64,000 bases of DNA from Dokdonia sinensis. GTDB taxonomy: Bacteria; Bacteroidota; Bacteroidia; Flavobacteriales; Flavobacteriaceae. The stretch lies in the NCBI RefSeq assembly GCF_003688895.1, contig NZ_REFV01000005.1, forward strand, positions 124,001 through 188,000, written 5' to 3'. Below the pieces are notes generated by a model, which saw only the letters and a list, made by a program, of their open reading frames with translations, was not told where the DNA came from and searched no databases. Of the stretch, positions 7,338 through 15,227 are shown piece after piece (position 1 is the first letter of the stretch; each line of letters begins with the position of its first letter). The position numbers were made by a program, and so were the translations under genes.

Positions 7338-7968
7338 CCCTCATTCGTGACCTAACTCGCTCGCCGTATTTCTCTTGTAGCTCGTCTGCGTTGAGGTTGG
7401 TGGTGATATGTGTTTTGATGCCTTTCTGTTTGAAGATGTCGTATCTGGAAATGAGGATTTCGCCCATCACATTGCAGTCCTTGCCGTAATAACGGCCTAC
7501 GTGCTCAACACCCAAGTCATCAAAGCAATAGGATTTGTGGTCTTCGTAATCCTGTATCATTTTGAAGCCTATTCCATTAAAACCAAAAACGATATTCCGG
7601 CACGGAATGAAGTTGTAACCGCGCTTGTGTGGAACGATGTGCGGTAACAACCGCATCAATGTGGTTTTACCACATCCTACTGGACCTGTTAATAGCAGGC
7701 CTTTATCTATGTCGATGTCGTACTTCTTACACTCGACTGCATCAGCTACGAAGTAGCTGCAGAGCTTGTACAACAATTGTTTGTCTTCATCGTAAAGTTT
7801 GAAGTTCTTACCGAAAAGTAACTTCCCTTTGGCATCAATGTAGCGAGCTATGCTTGCGAAATCGTATTGGATAAAGCTACCGTCAAACGTACCGAGCTTA
7901 TATTCCACAGCACCTTCAATAATGATATGAGGGTTCTTTGGGTCGAATGTAGTATCCGGTGTTTTCAT
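7285..7968 (-). CDS. DnaC/IstB-like AAA+ ATPase (227 aa)
   Basis: P-loop GPVGCGKTTL (about residues 94-103), Walker B YCFDDLG (about 146-152), sensor-type TTNLNADELQEKYGERVRSRM near the end with an arginine-finger pattern typical of the DnaC/DnaA clade. Such proteins load replicative helicase and are common on Bacteroidota integrative elements. Its start overlaps the stop of the upstream gene by 4 bp (ATGA), so the two are translationally coupled. Cytosolic. Role in island replication after excision is inferred. Confidence 0.82.
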   Translation of the reverse strand: MKTPDTTFDPKNPHIIIEGAVEYKLGTFDGSFIQYDFASIARYIDAKGKLLFGKNFKLYDEDKQLLYKLCSYFVADAVECKKYDIDIDKGLLLTGPVGCGKTTLMRLLPHIVPHKRGYNFIPCRNIVFGFNGIGFKMIQDYEDHKSYCFDDLGVEHVGRYYGKDCNVMGEILISRYDIFKQKGIKTHITTNLNADELQEKYGERVRSRMREMFNLVSFPSNSTDKRG

Positions 7969-8663
7969 AACGGCTTATTATAATTCTTGTTCCGAGTGGT
8001 ATGCAGGTTGTCCTGACCCTTCGACAAGCTCAGGGCAGCGTTTTGGGACAGCTCGTTTTTATTTTTTTCTTGTTTGAGTTCTTCGGCTTTTAGCATCCAA
8101 TTTTTTGCGGAAGCGTGCCAATTCTCAATTTTGATTTTCCCGCCAATCTTCCAGCCGATAGATTGGTAGTGATTGAAGAATTTTTGCGCTTCGACTTCTG
8201 GCCACTCTTCTTTTTTAAAAAATTGTAGAACTTCAATTTCATTTTTAGGCTTGGGTAGTTTATAACTGTTTAGATTAGTTTGTATATGTTTATTATAACG
8301 TACCACTGCTTGTCCTTGATTTGGGACAGCTTGGTACACAGCTTGTTCCAATACTTGTCCAGAAGTTGTCCCGAATTTGAGCATCTTAATTTTTGACCCT
8401 TTAAATGGATTGTGTGATGGCTCATAGACCAAATATTTATAGTGATTTAACTCCTTAACACAACGGTGATAGGTAGATTTTGACCCAATCTTTGAGAGCT
8501 TCATCACATCTTCACGGTTGACGTGAAAGCTTTCGCGAAAGCGATGGTGATTCCAAAGCTGGAACAACGCCAGATATAAGCTGATGTGTGTAGGATTTAA
8601 CCGGCTATCTTCTTGGAATGCTTTGAAAACTGCGTTGAGGTGCTGGATGTAGTTGACTTCCAT
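7965..8663 (-). CDS. Replication-initiator-like (DnaD/HTH) protein (232 aa)
   Basis: The N-terminal 100 residues resemble a winged-helix domain (ISLYLALFQLWN, VMKLSKIGSKSTYHRCVKEL). Residues about 143-190 (FFNHYQSIGWKIGG...WHASAKNWM) match the end of DnaD/DnaB_2-type proteins. It precedes a DnaC-like loader, as in phage and plasmid initiator-loader pairs. Two repeat families are read through: FRESF from the palindrome at 8529-8542 and ALSLSKGQ from 8012-8033, the latter in the variable C-terminal tail. Confidence 0.7.
   Translation of the reverse strand: MEVNYIQHLNAVFKAFQEDSRLNPTHISLYLALFQLWNHHRFRESFHVNREDVMKLSKIGSKSTYHRCVKELNHYKYLVYEPSHNPFKGSKIKMLKFGTTSGQVLEQAVYQAVPNQGQAVVRYNKHIQTNLNSYKLPKPKNEIEVLQFFKKEEWPEVEAQKFFNHYQSIGWKIGGKIKIENWHASAKNWMLKAEELKQEKNKNELSQNAALSLSKGQDNLHTTRNKNYNKPL
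8012..8033. repeat. CTTCGACAAGCTCAG-type dispersed repeat
   Basis: CCCTTCGACAAGCTCAGGG-type sequence, a near-palindrome well known to recur in flavobacterial genomes (from memory). Here it is inside a gene and encodes ALSLSKG. Related copies are at 16410 and 41751. Confidence 0.55.
8529..8542. repeat. Palindrome copy 1 (TTTCGCGAAA core 8531-8540)
   Basis: GCTTTCGCGAAAGC inside the initiator-like gene, read as FRES. Confidence 0.9.
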
Positions 8664-8668
8664 TTCAT

Positions 8669-8947
8669 CTATTGAGAATTATCAATACGGTTCTCGAGAA
8701 TTACTTTGGTAATCTCATCGGCATCGTAGAAAATGATGCCACCAATTTTAGAATAGGGCAGGGTGCCGTTTATTCTCAAATTTTGAAGTGTTCCTGGGCT
8801 TACCTGTAGCAATTCCATAACCTCAGCTGACTTGAGATATTTCTTCTTTTTAGGTTGAACAGGTGTCTGAATAAGTTCTTTTAGGTCCTCGAGTAATTCC
8901 ATTTTGAATTCTCTTAGGTCATCTGATGTGATAATCGATGTGGGCAT
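8669..8947 (-). CDS. Excisionase-like MerR/HTH_17 DNA-binding protein (92 aa)
   Basis: Residues 40-88 (YLKSAEVMELLQVSPGTLQNL...) form an HTH_17-type winged helix typical of Xis and of DNA-binding proteins in Bacteroidota conjugative transposons; GTLPYSKIGGIIFYDADEI is the usual wing and end. The first 36 residues are acidic and helical. It starts the short run xis-initiator-DnaC with 5-bp spacing to the next gene. An intrinsic terminator and a palindrome lie upstream. Role in excision is inferred from family and place. Confidence 0.78.
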   Translation of the reverse strand: MPTSIITSDDLREFKMELLEDLKELIQTPVQPKKKKYLKSAEVMELLQVSPGTLQNLRINGTLPYSKIGGIIFYDADEITKVILENRIDNSQ

Positions 8948-8970
8948 AGTAAAACGGTTTAAAATTAAAA

Positions 8971-9004
8971 CAACCGCCGAACTGATTGCAGTTCAAAGCG
9001 GTTG
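8971..9004 (-). terminator. Terminator or attenuator upstream of the excisionase-like gene
   Basis: Arms CAACCGC/GCGGTTG and GAACTG/CAGTTC form a two-part stem; on the minus strand it is followed by TTTTAATTTT. It lies after rteC and inside the likely leader of the xis-like gene, so it may end rteC transcripts or attenuate read-through. Confidence 0.75.
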
Positions 9005-9063
9005 CTTTGCTTTGCTTTGACTTGACATTCGTTTTACAAATGTGTGGTTGTTTGATGAATTTT

Positions 9064-9080
9064 ATTCCCAAGTTGGGAAT
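9064..9080. promoter_or_regulatory. 17-bp perfect palindrome, possible operator
   Basis: ATTCCCAA-G-TTGGGAAT, 117 bp upstream of the xis-like start codon and 55 bp after the rteC stop. Good symmetry for a dimeric regulator. Confidence 0.45.
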
Positions 9081-9134
9081 GGGTTGGTAAGAGTTTTAAC
9101 ATTTCAAAGTGGTTAAGTTACTCATTCCTTATGT

Positions 9135-9992
9135 CTAATATCTTTCATCATCATTTTTCATTTTTTGTTCAAGATCTGTTTTGAGCTTAGTTAAAAATCT
9201 TGTTCTATCATTTTTACGCTCTTTAATTTCAAAATAGGTGCGATAGAAATTTCCTAATTCTAAATCAAATAATTTTTCACAGACCAATGCCATCTTATTG
9301 ATTTCTGCCTGACCATTTCTAATCGCACCAGACGCTTGCAGTGCATATATAATCTCAACTAAATCAGTCTTGGAAGCGGTCCAGGATAAATTATTAAGAA
9401 TTGCTGGGCTGTCTGGCTCAATTGATAAGTTGAGTTCTTTTTTACGTAGTCTATCCAATTCTTCATTATAATGTTCAATCAACAAATCATAGGCTATTAT
9501 CTGAGCTGCCAAATTATCGTGACTGGTGCTAAATTCTGGATCTGTATAAAAGTGTGAAGAGTCAGACGCTAAGCCTATCTCGTCTTTGCCACGTACGAAA
9601 TAGTATTTGTCTAAATTTTTTTCATCCCTTCGATAGTAACCTACAAAATCAATGTTTTTAAAATTATATGCCTCCAACTTCAATACGGCTTCATCAATGT
9701 GCGCCCGTTGTTTTGCTATACTTCCTTGAGGTTTGAGAAGTAAATATTTATGAAGTTTTACAAAAAACTTTAGTCGTCCATATACATAAGGTTTTGTGTA
9801 TTTGAAGAAATGTACCTCAGCTTTTCTACTTCTAAATTTTGATGATCTAAGAGTAGTTCTGAAACTATGAATACACATTCTTGACTTTGCAATTCCATTG
9901 CTTACGATTGCTATATCTGATAGGTCAGATGTAATGATGGGTTCAATTTCTGTTTTGTAATTTGAAAGTGTAGCGAGTAAATTTTTTTCCAT
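9135..9992 (-). CDS. rteC: RteC-domain protein (285 aa)
   Basis: Matches the RteC pattern: EVHFFKYTKP (about 60-69), a region with NIDFVGYYRRDEKNLDKYYFVR (about 113-134), and a C-terminal LSWTASKTDLVEIIYALQASGAI (about 203-225) followed by RTYFEIKERKNDRTRFL. Known: in CTnDOT RteC activates the xis2c excision operon. Here it lies directly upstream of an xis-like gene in the same orientation, so the same role is likely. No two-component RteA/RteB partners are in the window. Cytosolic, no membrane segments. Confidence 0.8.
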   Translation of the reverse strand: MEKNLLATLSNYKTEIEPIITSDLSDIAIVSNGIAKSRMCIHSFRTTLRSSKFRSRKAEVHFFKYTKPYVYGRLKFFVKLHKYLLLKPQGSIAKQRAHIDEAVLKLEAYNFKNIDFVGYYRRDEKNLDKYYFVRGKDEIGLASDSSHFYTDPEFSTSHDNLAAQIIAYDLLIEHYNEELDRLRKKELNLSIEPDSPAILNNLSWTASKTDLVEIIYALQASGAIRNGQAEINKMALVCEKLFDLELGNFYRTYFEIKERKNDRTRFLTKLKTDLEQKMKNDDERY

Positions 9993-10107
9993 TGGTTGAT
10001 GTTTGCCAAGAAAATTAATTTAAAAACAATTCCTTTCATAACAGAAAACCGTAAATGTAACTTTTGAGTAAGTGAATCATCCAGTTGACTTATTGAATTC
10101 TACAATG

Positions 10108-12072
10108 CTATTCCCACTTCATTTTCTGTAATCGCACAGCATTCAGAATAGCAAGCAATGCGACGCCCACATCTGCAAAGACTGCTTCCCACATTGTGGC
10201 GAGACCTCCAGCGCCTAATATTAATACAATAACTTTCACGCCAAAGGCAAGTATGATATTTTGCCAAACAACCCGACGTGTAGAACGGCCTATTTTTATC
10301 GCTCTTGAGATTTTACTGGGTTGATCTGTTTGTATAATAACATCTGCGGTTTCAATAGCCACATCGCTACCAAGACCGCCCATCGCGATTCCTACATCAC
10401 TAGCCGCAAGTACAGGCGCATCATTAATACCATCACCTATAAAAGCCACCTTAGTATCTGGTTGCTGTTTTAATTTTTCCACCTCATTGAGTTTGTCTTC
10501 TGGAAGCATTCCACCTTTTGCCCAGTCGATGCCTAATTCTTTTGCTACTTCTTGAGTGATAGAATCCTTATCTCCAGAAAGCATAATAATCTTATCGATT
10601 CCTGCTGCCCGTATTTCTTTGATCGCTTGATGCGCATCGTCTTTCAATTCATCGGCGATTGTTACATAACCTGCAAATGCGCCATCTATGCCTACCATCA
10701 CTATAGACTCAACAATGTTATCGGTTGCTGCTGGAACTTCTATCTGATGTGCTGTCATCAATGCTTTGTTCCCAACTAAGACTGTTTTTCCATTTACGCT
10801 ACCTTTCAAACCTTTACCTGCAATTTCAGAAACGTCTGTAGCGTTATAATCTGCTCCTTCAGCTTTATATTCCATAATGGCTATTGCTATTGGATGCGTG
10901 GATTGCTCTTCCATTGCCATTAGGTATTTCATAAATTCTGCTTTCGCGAAAGCGGAACCAGTAACAATTTCTTTAATCTTAAATACTGCTTTAGTGACCG
11001 TTCCCGTCTTATCCATCACTACGGTATTAACTTGAGTCATTGCATCGAGAAAGGACGCACCCTTAAAAAGAATACCATTACGTGAAGCAGCTCCCAAACC
11101 ACCGAAATAACCTAGCGGTATCGAGATAACCAAAGCACAAGGACACGAAATCACGAGGAATATCAATGCACGATATAACCAATCTCTAAACACATAATCA
11201 TCTACAAAAAAGTAAGGAAGAAACGTCAGGCCGATGGCAAGGAATACAACGATAGGCGTATAAATCCGCGCAAATTTTCTAATGAACAATTCCGTTTTTG
11301 ATTTTCTAGCAGTTGCGTTTTGCACCATATCGAGAATACGTGCAATGGAACTGTCCTTAAATTCTTTTGTTGTTTCAACTTCAATAACTCCATCGAGATT
11401 AATACTTCCAGCAAAAACACTATCGCCTTTAGCAATTGTATCAGGCTTGCTTTCACCTGTCAAGGCCGCAGTATTAAAAGATCCCTTTTCAGAAAGCAGA
11501 ATACCATCTAGTGGGACTTTTTCGCCCACACGCACTTGTATCTTTTCGCCAATTTCAACTGTCTCGGGATTTACTGAAACATAATCGCCATCACGATAAA
11601 CTAATGCCTCATTTGGTCTTACATCGAGTAGGGCTTTTATATTTCCTTTTGCACGGTTAACAGCCGCATTCTGGAAGAGTTCGCCCACAGCATAAAACAG
11701 CATTACGGCTACCCCTTCTGGATATTCTCCAATCGCAAATGCACCCAAGGTGGCAATGGACATTAAGAAAAATTCTGTAAAGACGTCTCCACGCATAATA
11801 CTTTTCCAACCTTCTTTAATAACTGGAAAACCTACAGGTAAATAAGCAATGGTGTACCAAACAATCCGTACCCAACCTTTAAAGGCTGGAATGGCATCAA
11901 AATAATCAACAGCTATGCCTAGAATAAGCATTACAAAGCTTACTATCGCAGGGATGTACGTTTTAAATGCACTTCCATCTCCGTGATCGTGATTGTGACC
12001 ATCATCGTGAGAATGTTCGCCTTGATGTTCTTTTGGGTCTATGTCACGTAAGTTTACTTTTTTCTTTTTCAT
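10108..12072 (-). CDS. zntA: Zn/Cd/Pb-exporting P-type ATPase (654 aa)
   Basis: P1B ATPase of the inner membrane that pumps divalent soft metals out of the cytosol. Seen: His-rich N-terminal tail (about residues 14-33, many HDH/HNH) instead of an HMA domain; CPC metal-site helix (about 309), phosphorylation motif DKTGT (about 352), STHPIAIAI, and hinge GDGINDAPVLA (about 545). The CPC helix in SCPCALVIS plus the His-rich tail point to zinc/cadmium rather than copper; the Asp in the last membrane helix (FADVGVALL) also fits the P1B-2 class. Last gene of the zinc-type block. Carries palindrome copy 2 (SAFAKAEF). Confidence 0.9.
   Translation of the reverse strand: MKKKKVNLRDIDPKEHQGEHSHDDGHNHDHGDGSAFKTYIPAIVSFVMLILGIAVDYFDAIPAFKGWVRIVWYTIAYLPVGFPVIKEGWKSIMRGDVFTEFFLMSIATLGAFAIGEYPEGVAVMLFYAVGELFQNAAVNRAKGNIKALLDVRPNEALVYRDGDYVSVNPETVEIGEKIQVRVGEKVPLDGILLSEKGSFNTAALTGESKPDTIAKGDSVFAGSINLDGVIEVETTKEFKDSSIARILDMVQNATARKSKTELFIRKFARIYTPIVVFLAIGLTFLPYFFVDDYVFRDWLYRALIFLVISCPCALVISIPLGYFGGLGAASRNGILFKGASFLDAMTQVNTVVMDKTGTVTKAVFKIKEIVTGSAFAKAEFMKYLMAMEEQSTHPIAIAIMEYKAEGADYNATDVSEIAGKGLKGSVNGKTVLVGNKALMTAHQIEVPAATDNIVESIVMVGIDGAFAGYVTIADELKDDAHQAIKEIRAAGIDKIIMLSGDKDSITQEVAKELGIDWAKGGMLPEDKLNEVEKLKQQPDTKVAFIGDGINDAPVLAASDVGIAMGGLGSDVAIETADVIIQTDQPSKISRAIKIGRSTRRVVWQNIILAFGVKVIVLILGAGGLATMWEAVFADVGVALLAILNAVRLQKMKWE
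10940..10953. repeat. Palindrome copy 2 (core 10942-10951)
   Basis: GCTTTCGCGAAAGC in zntA, read as AFAKA. Confidence 0.9.
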
Positions 12073-12083
12073 CTAATTTTGTG

Positions 12084-12293
12084 TTAGCAACAACTTTTGT
12101 TTTGTTGAATTGGTGGACAAGGAACGGTTCCGTATGAGCAATACACGCAGCAATCTCCTTCCTTTGGTTTGAGAACTATTTTACAATCCTTACATTCATA
12201 AAAGAACTGACAGGCATTTGTTGGCATATTTTCTTCTTTTTTATAACCACAGGCTGGGCAAGTGATTTCCGATTTTAATATGGTTTGCATCAA
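12084..12293 (-). CDS. Cys-rich small protein of metal operons (69 aa)
   Basis: Nine Cys in 69 residues: CPACGYKK at the start (zinc-ribbon-like knuckle), CKDC in the middle, then GDCCVYCSYGTVPCPP and a terminal CC. I recall this GDCC-CSYG pattern from Bacteroidota metal and mercury gene clusters, annotated only as hypothetical. No signal peptide, so cytosolic; a metal sink or chaperone for the ATPase next door is a fair guess. It lies 11 bp upstream of zntA and 2 bp downstream of the merTP stop. Confidence 0.75.
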   Translation of the reverse strand: MMQTILKSEITCPACGYKKEENMPTNACQFFYECKDCKIVLKPKEGDCCVYCSYGTVPCPPIQQNKSCC

Positions 12294-12295
12294 TT

Positions 12296-12883
12296 TTATT
12301 TTTTATCAGTTACTTTATACCCTGTAGCATTAATTGCTTTCTCAATTTCCGTTTCGTTCGTTTTAGTTTTATCATACTTAATAATTGCGTTAGCATTTTC
12401 GTATGATGTTTTTGAATTTACAATTCCGTTGAGTTTATTTACTTCGTGGTTTACGTGTGCTTCACAACTGGCGCAGGTCATACCGCTTATTTTATACTCT
12501 GTTGTTTTGATATTTGAGTTATTAACTATTATGATTTGTTTTTCGGTTTTTGGATATAACATACTTGAGTAGTATGGGAAAGCCAACATCACAATTGCAA
12601 ATGCCGTTACAATACCTAAAAAGGTTTTTGAATACATAAATTTTGGTTTTTCATCCGTTTCACATTCGCAGTCTATTTCTTTTTCTGGTTTCAATTTTTG
12701 ATACCAAGCAAACAGAAGAACCAATATGGTTAGCCCTATTAAGTAAGGTCTAAATGGTTCTATCCAAGAAAAAGTTGAAGCTACACCACTTGTTCCTGCA
12801 ATTAATGCCAAAACAGGTGTGATGCAACACAATGAAGCTGTAATTGCTGTTAGGATACTTGTAACCGCTAATTTATTTTTCAT
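12296..12883 (-). CDS. merTP: MerT-MerP fusion, metal transport protein (195 aa)
   Basis: Start taken at 12883 (MKNKLAVTS...), because the 21 residues upstream do not look conserved. First part: MerT-like, with a vicinal Cys pair SLCCITPVLAL in the first membrane helix and two more helices. Second part: MerP/HMA-like, GMTCASCEAHV with the CxxC, ending ATGYKV. Known: MerT and MerP import Hg(II) toward the MerA reductase. There is no MerA here; the neighbours are efflux genes and a Fur-family regulator, so the metal and even the direction of use are open. Confidence 0.85.
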   Translation of the reverse strand: MKNKLAVTSILTAITASLCCITPVLALIAGTSGVASTFSWIEPFRPYLIGLTILVLLFAWYQKLKPEKEIDCECETDEKPKFMYSKTFLGIVTAFAIVMLAFPYYSSMLYPKTEKQIIIVNNSNIKTTEYKISGMTCASCEAHVNHEVNKLNGIVNSKTSYENANAIIKYDKTKTNETEIEKAINATGYKVTDKK

Positions 12884-12942
12884 TTTATTTAATTCATTAA
12901 GTACAAAAATGCAAAAAATAGTTGCGCAACTGTTGTGCAATG

Positions 12943-13356
12943 TCAACTACTGCACTTTTCACAAACACCTGTCACAACAAGATTTACATCTTCGGCTACG
13001 TAGCCATCTGGAAGGTTGATGTGTGGTATTTTATGTTCTGTCAAGCAAACAGTTTCATCACAATTACTGCAATGAAAATGCAAGTGTAAATCTTGATCTA
13101 TCTCGCAATTGCAACCTGGCTCACAAAGTGCGTACTTATTGATTCCGGTACCATCTTCTATTTGGTGTACAATACCGTTCTCTTCAAAAGTTTTTAATGT
13201 TCTAAAGATGGTAGATCGTTCCGCTTTCGCGAAAGCGGTCTCTATATCAAGCAAAGCCAGTGCAATCTTTTGTTGAGCCAGATATTTGTAGATCAAAATG
13301 CGCATTGCGGTAGGACGCACCTTATGATCGCTCAATGTTTTTTCTATTTCAGTCAT
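12943..13356 (-). CDS. Fur-family transcriptional regulator (137 aa)
   Basis: Start taken at 13356 (MTEIEKTLSDHKVRPTAMR), the normal Fur N-terminus; a longer ORF exists. Winged helix with RSTIFRTLKTFEENGIVH (about 47-64), metal site HLHFHCSNCDETVC (about 92-105) and a final CEKC, i.e. two CxxC structural zinc pairs. The spacing fits Zur-like members better than true Fur, but this is uncertain. It overlaps the CDF gene by 8 bp. It probably controls the zinc-type block. Carries palindrome copy 3 in the HTH (ETAFAKAERS). Confidence 0.85.
   Translation of the reverse strand: MTEIEKTLSDHKVRPTAMRILIYKYLAQQKIALALLDIETAFAKAERSTIFRTLKTFEENGIVHQIEDGTGINKYALCEPGCNCEIDQDLHLHFHCSNCDETVCLTEHKIPHINLPDGYVAEDVNLVVTGVCEKCSS
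13221..13238. repeat. Palindrome copy 3 (18 bp, core 13225-13234)
   Basis: CCGCTTTCGCGAAAGCGG in the Fur-family gene, read as AFAKA. Confidence 0.9.
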
Positions 13357-13990
13357 TTTTCGCGATGTTATAATTGATGTTTCTGGCTTTGTTGTAGGCT
13401 TCCCAGCCTTCTTTTGCCGCATAGGGCACGATAAGCAATGCTGCCACAGGGTCTGCCCACCACCAGCCTAACCAATTGACCAATAGTAAACCTATAAGAA
13501 CGACCACGGTTTGGTATAGACAAATAAAGGTGTCTTTAGCATCGGCCATTAAAGCTGGACTGTCCAGTTTCTTTCCATATTTTCTTTTGAAATATATTAG
13601 AATTGGATTTACAGCGAGGGAAACCAATAATATAATAAGTCCCAAAGTGCTCCAGTTTGCAGTTTCTTGATTTATAAGCTTTGTAATGGAGTCATACGAA
13701 ATGAAAACACAGATGAGCGTAAATGAAATTGCTATTACGTTTAACGTGATTTTTTGTCTTCGTTTTACTTTTTCTTCATCAATACCTTTAATCTCGCCGT
13801 GTAGTCGCCAGCCTAATGTTCCCGCACTTACGACTTCAATTGTGCTGTCTAATCCCCAACCAATCAATGCCGAACTATTGGCCGTAAATCCTGCTATAAG
13901 CGAGACCACTACTTCAATAACATCATAAATAACATTCCAAATCTGTAGTGTCCTGGCTTCTTTTAAATTTTGTTTTCTTGCTTCTTTCAT
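13349..13990 (-). CDS. Cation diffusion facilitator-type transporter (213 aa)
   Basis: Inner-membrane protein with about six helices. The GWGLDSTIEVVSAG segment (about 43-56) holds the usual Asp of the CDF metal site, and DSPALMADAKDTFI (about 142-155) supplies the second HxxxD/DxxxD-type pair, here with Asp where many zinc carriers have His. That pattern belongs to a short CDF subgroup lacking the long cytosolic C-terminal domain; this protein ends soon after the last helix. Exchange of zinc or another divalent cation for protons is likely. Lies 5 bp downstream of czcB. Confidence 0.8.
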   Translation of the reverse strand: MKEARKQNLKEARTLQIWNVIYDVIEVVVSLIAGFTANSSALIGWGLDSTIEVVSAGTLGWRLHGEIKGIDEEKVKRRQKITLNVIAISFTLICVFISYDSITKLINQETANWSTLGLIILLVSLAVNPILIYFKRKYGKKLDSPALMADAKDTFICLYQTVVVLIGLLLVNWLGWWWADPVAALLIVPYAAKEGWEAYNKARNINYNIAKND

Positions 13991-13995
13991 ATCTT

Positions 13996-15222
13996 TTAAT
14001 GTTCGTGTTCAGTTTCTCCCTTTTTCATTTCTCCCATCAGGTAATAGGCATTGTTGAATGCAAAACGTGTGTTAGGATCTGGGGTTTCAAAAAAGCGTAT
14101 GGCTATCCAGTCGCCATCTTTCTCGCCTGTTGTAACCTCTACTGGTTTAAAACTCCAAGCATCGCCTTCCCTTTGCGCTGTAAATACATAATTCTTTCCA
14201 GCTTCTGTAACTATGGCACTTTCAGGTAGTGCAGTAGTCTGTTGGTTATCAACTTCAATTTTACCTTTTATATACATACCAGGGATAAGACCACCTTCTT
14301 TATTCTCAATTTCAGCGTGTACGTGAACCGCTTTTGGATCTTGCTCAAAAGTTTGACTAACCGAATAAATTTCGGCTTCCAACTCTTTTCCTGGCCTCGA
14401 TTGAATACTGAAACGTACTTTTTGGCCTTTCTTCACTTTGTCCACATCTTTTTCAAAAACCATTAAATCTGCGTGCACGTGGTCTGTATCTACTATTTGC
14501 ATTAAGTTGGTCTGTGGCTCCACATATTGCCCAGTCTTTATAAATACTTTTTCTACGACACCTGCTATGGGACTGCGCAATGCCACACTCTGATAGATAG
14601 TACCATTGCGCACACCACTCGTATTGATGTTGTACTGTCGCAACTGCGCTTCAAGCCCTTTTACCATTGCGGTAGATGACTGATAGTCTGCCGTTGCTTT
14701 TTGGAAATTCATTCCTGATGCTACACCAGCTTCATAAAGTCTTTTTTGACGTTCATATTCCTGTTTCAGAAATTTACTATTGCTGTAAGCGTTCAAATAA
14801 TCTGATTGAATCTGGATGATGCTGGGATGTGATAAATAAGCCACCGCTTGATTCTTTTTGACTTCGTCTCCTTCTATAACCTCTATGGATGCCACATTTG
14901 CTCCTGCAAGCGCGGTAATATTTGCTTCGTTTTGCGGTGGTACTTCCAGCGTACCGTTTGCTTCTACATAACCACTCATATTGCGTTGCGCGAGCGTGTC
15001 AATTTCCATTTGTAAGGCATCAAACTGCTGTGCCGTGAGCATTACTTCTTGAGCTTCGCCTTCGTTAAGGTTTTCTTGACCGGTCTCACCCTCAGAATTG
15101 TTTTCTTCTGTATCAGAATGGGTGGCTTCATCGTGGCCATCTTCAGATTTTGTGTCGCCACAGCTGAGTAATGTCAATGCAAAAAACATTGCGGTAATCG
15201 GTATATATTTTATCGTTTTCAT
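13996..15222 (-). CDS. czcB: RND efflux periplasmic adaptor (CzcB-like, 408 aa)
   Basis: Membrane fusion protein linking the CzcA pump to its outer-membrane channel. Lipoprotein signal with FALTLLSCGD (Cys at about 21), then an acidic, His-containing linker, barrel-sandwich halves (LEVPPQNEANITALAGANVASI and GTIYQSVALRSPIAGVVEKVFIKTGQ) around a coiled-coil hairpin (about 128-190), and a beta-barrel domain. It ends in HEH, a small metal-binding tail. Five bp separate it from czcA upstream, so they form one transcript. Confidence 0.9.
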   Translation of the reverse strand: MKTIKYIPITAMFFALTLLSCGDTKSEDGHDEATHSDTEENNSEGETGQENLNEGEAQEVMLTAQQFDALQMEIDTLAQRNMSGYVEANGTLEVPPQNEANITALAGANVASIEVIEGDEVKKNQAVAYLSHPSIIQIQSDYLNAYSNSKFLKQEYERQKRLYEAGVASGMNFQKATADYQSSTAMVKGLEAQLRQYNINTSGVRNGTIYQSVALRSPIAGVVEKVFIKTGQYVEPQTNLMQIVDTDHVHADLMVFEKDVDKVKKGQKVRFSIQSRPGKELEAEIYSVSQTFEQDPKAVHVHAEIENKEGGLIPGMYIKGKIEVDNQQTTALPESAIVTEAGKNYVFTAQREGDAWSFKPVEVTTGEKDGDWIAIRFFETPDPNTRFAFNNAYYLMGEMKKGETEHEH

Positions 15223-15227
15223 CTTTT

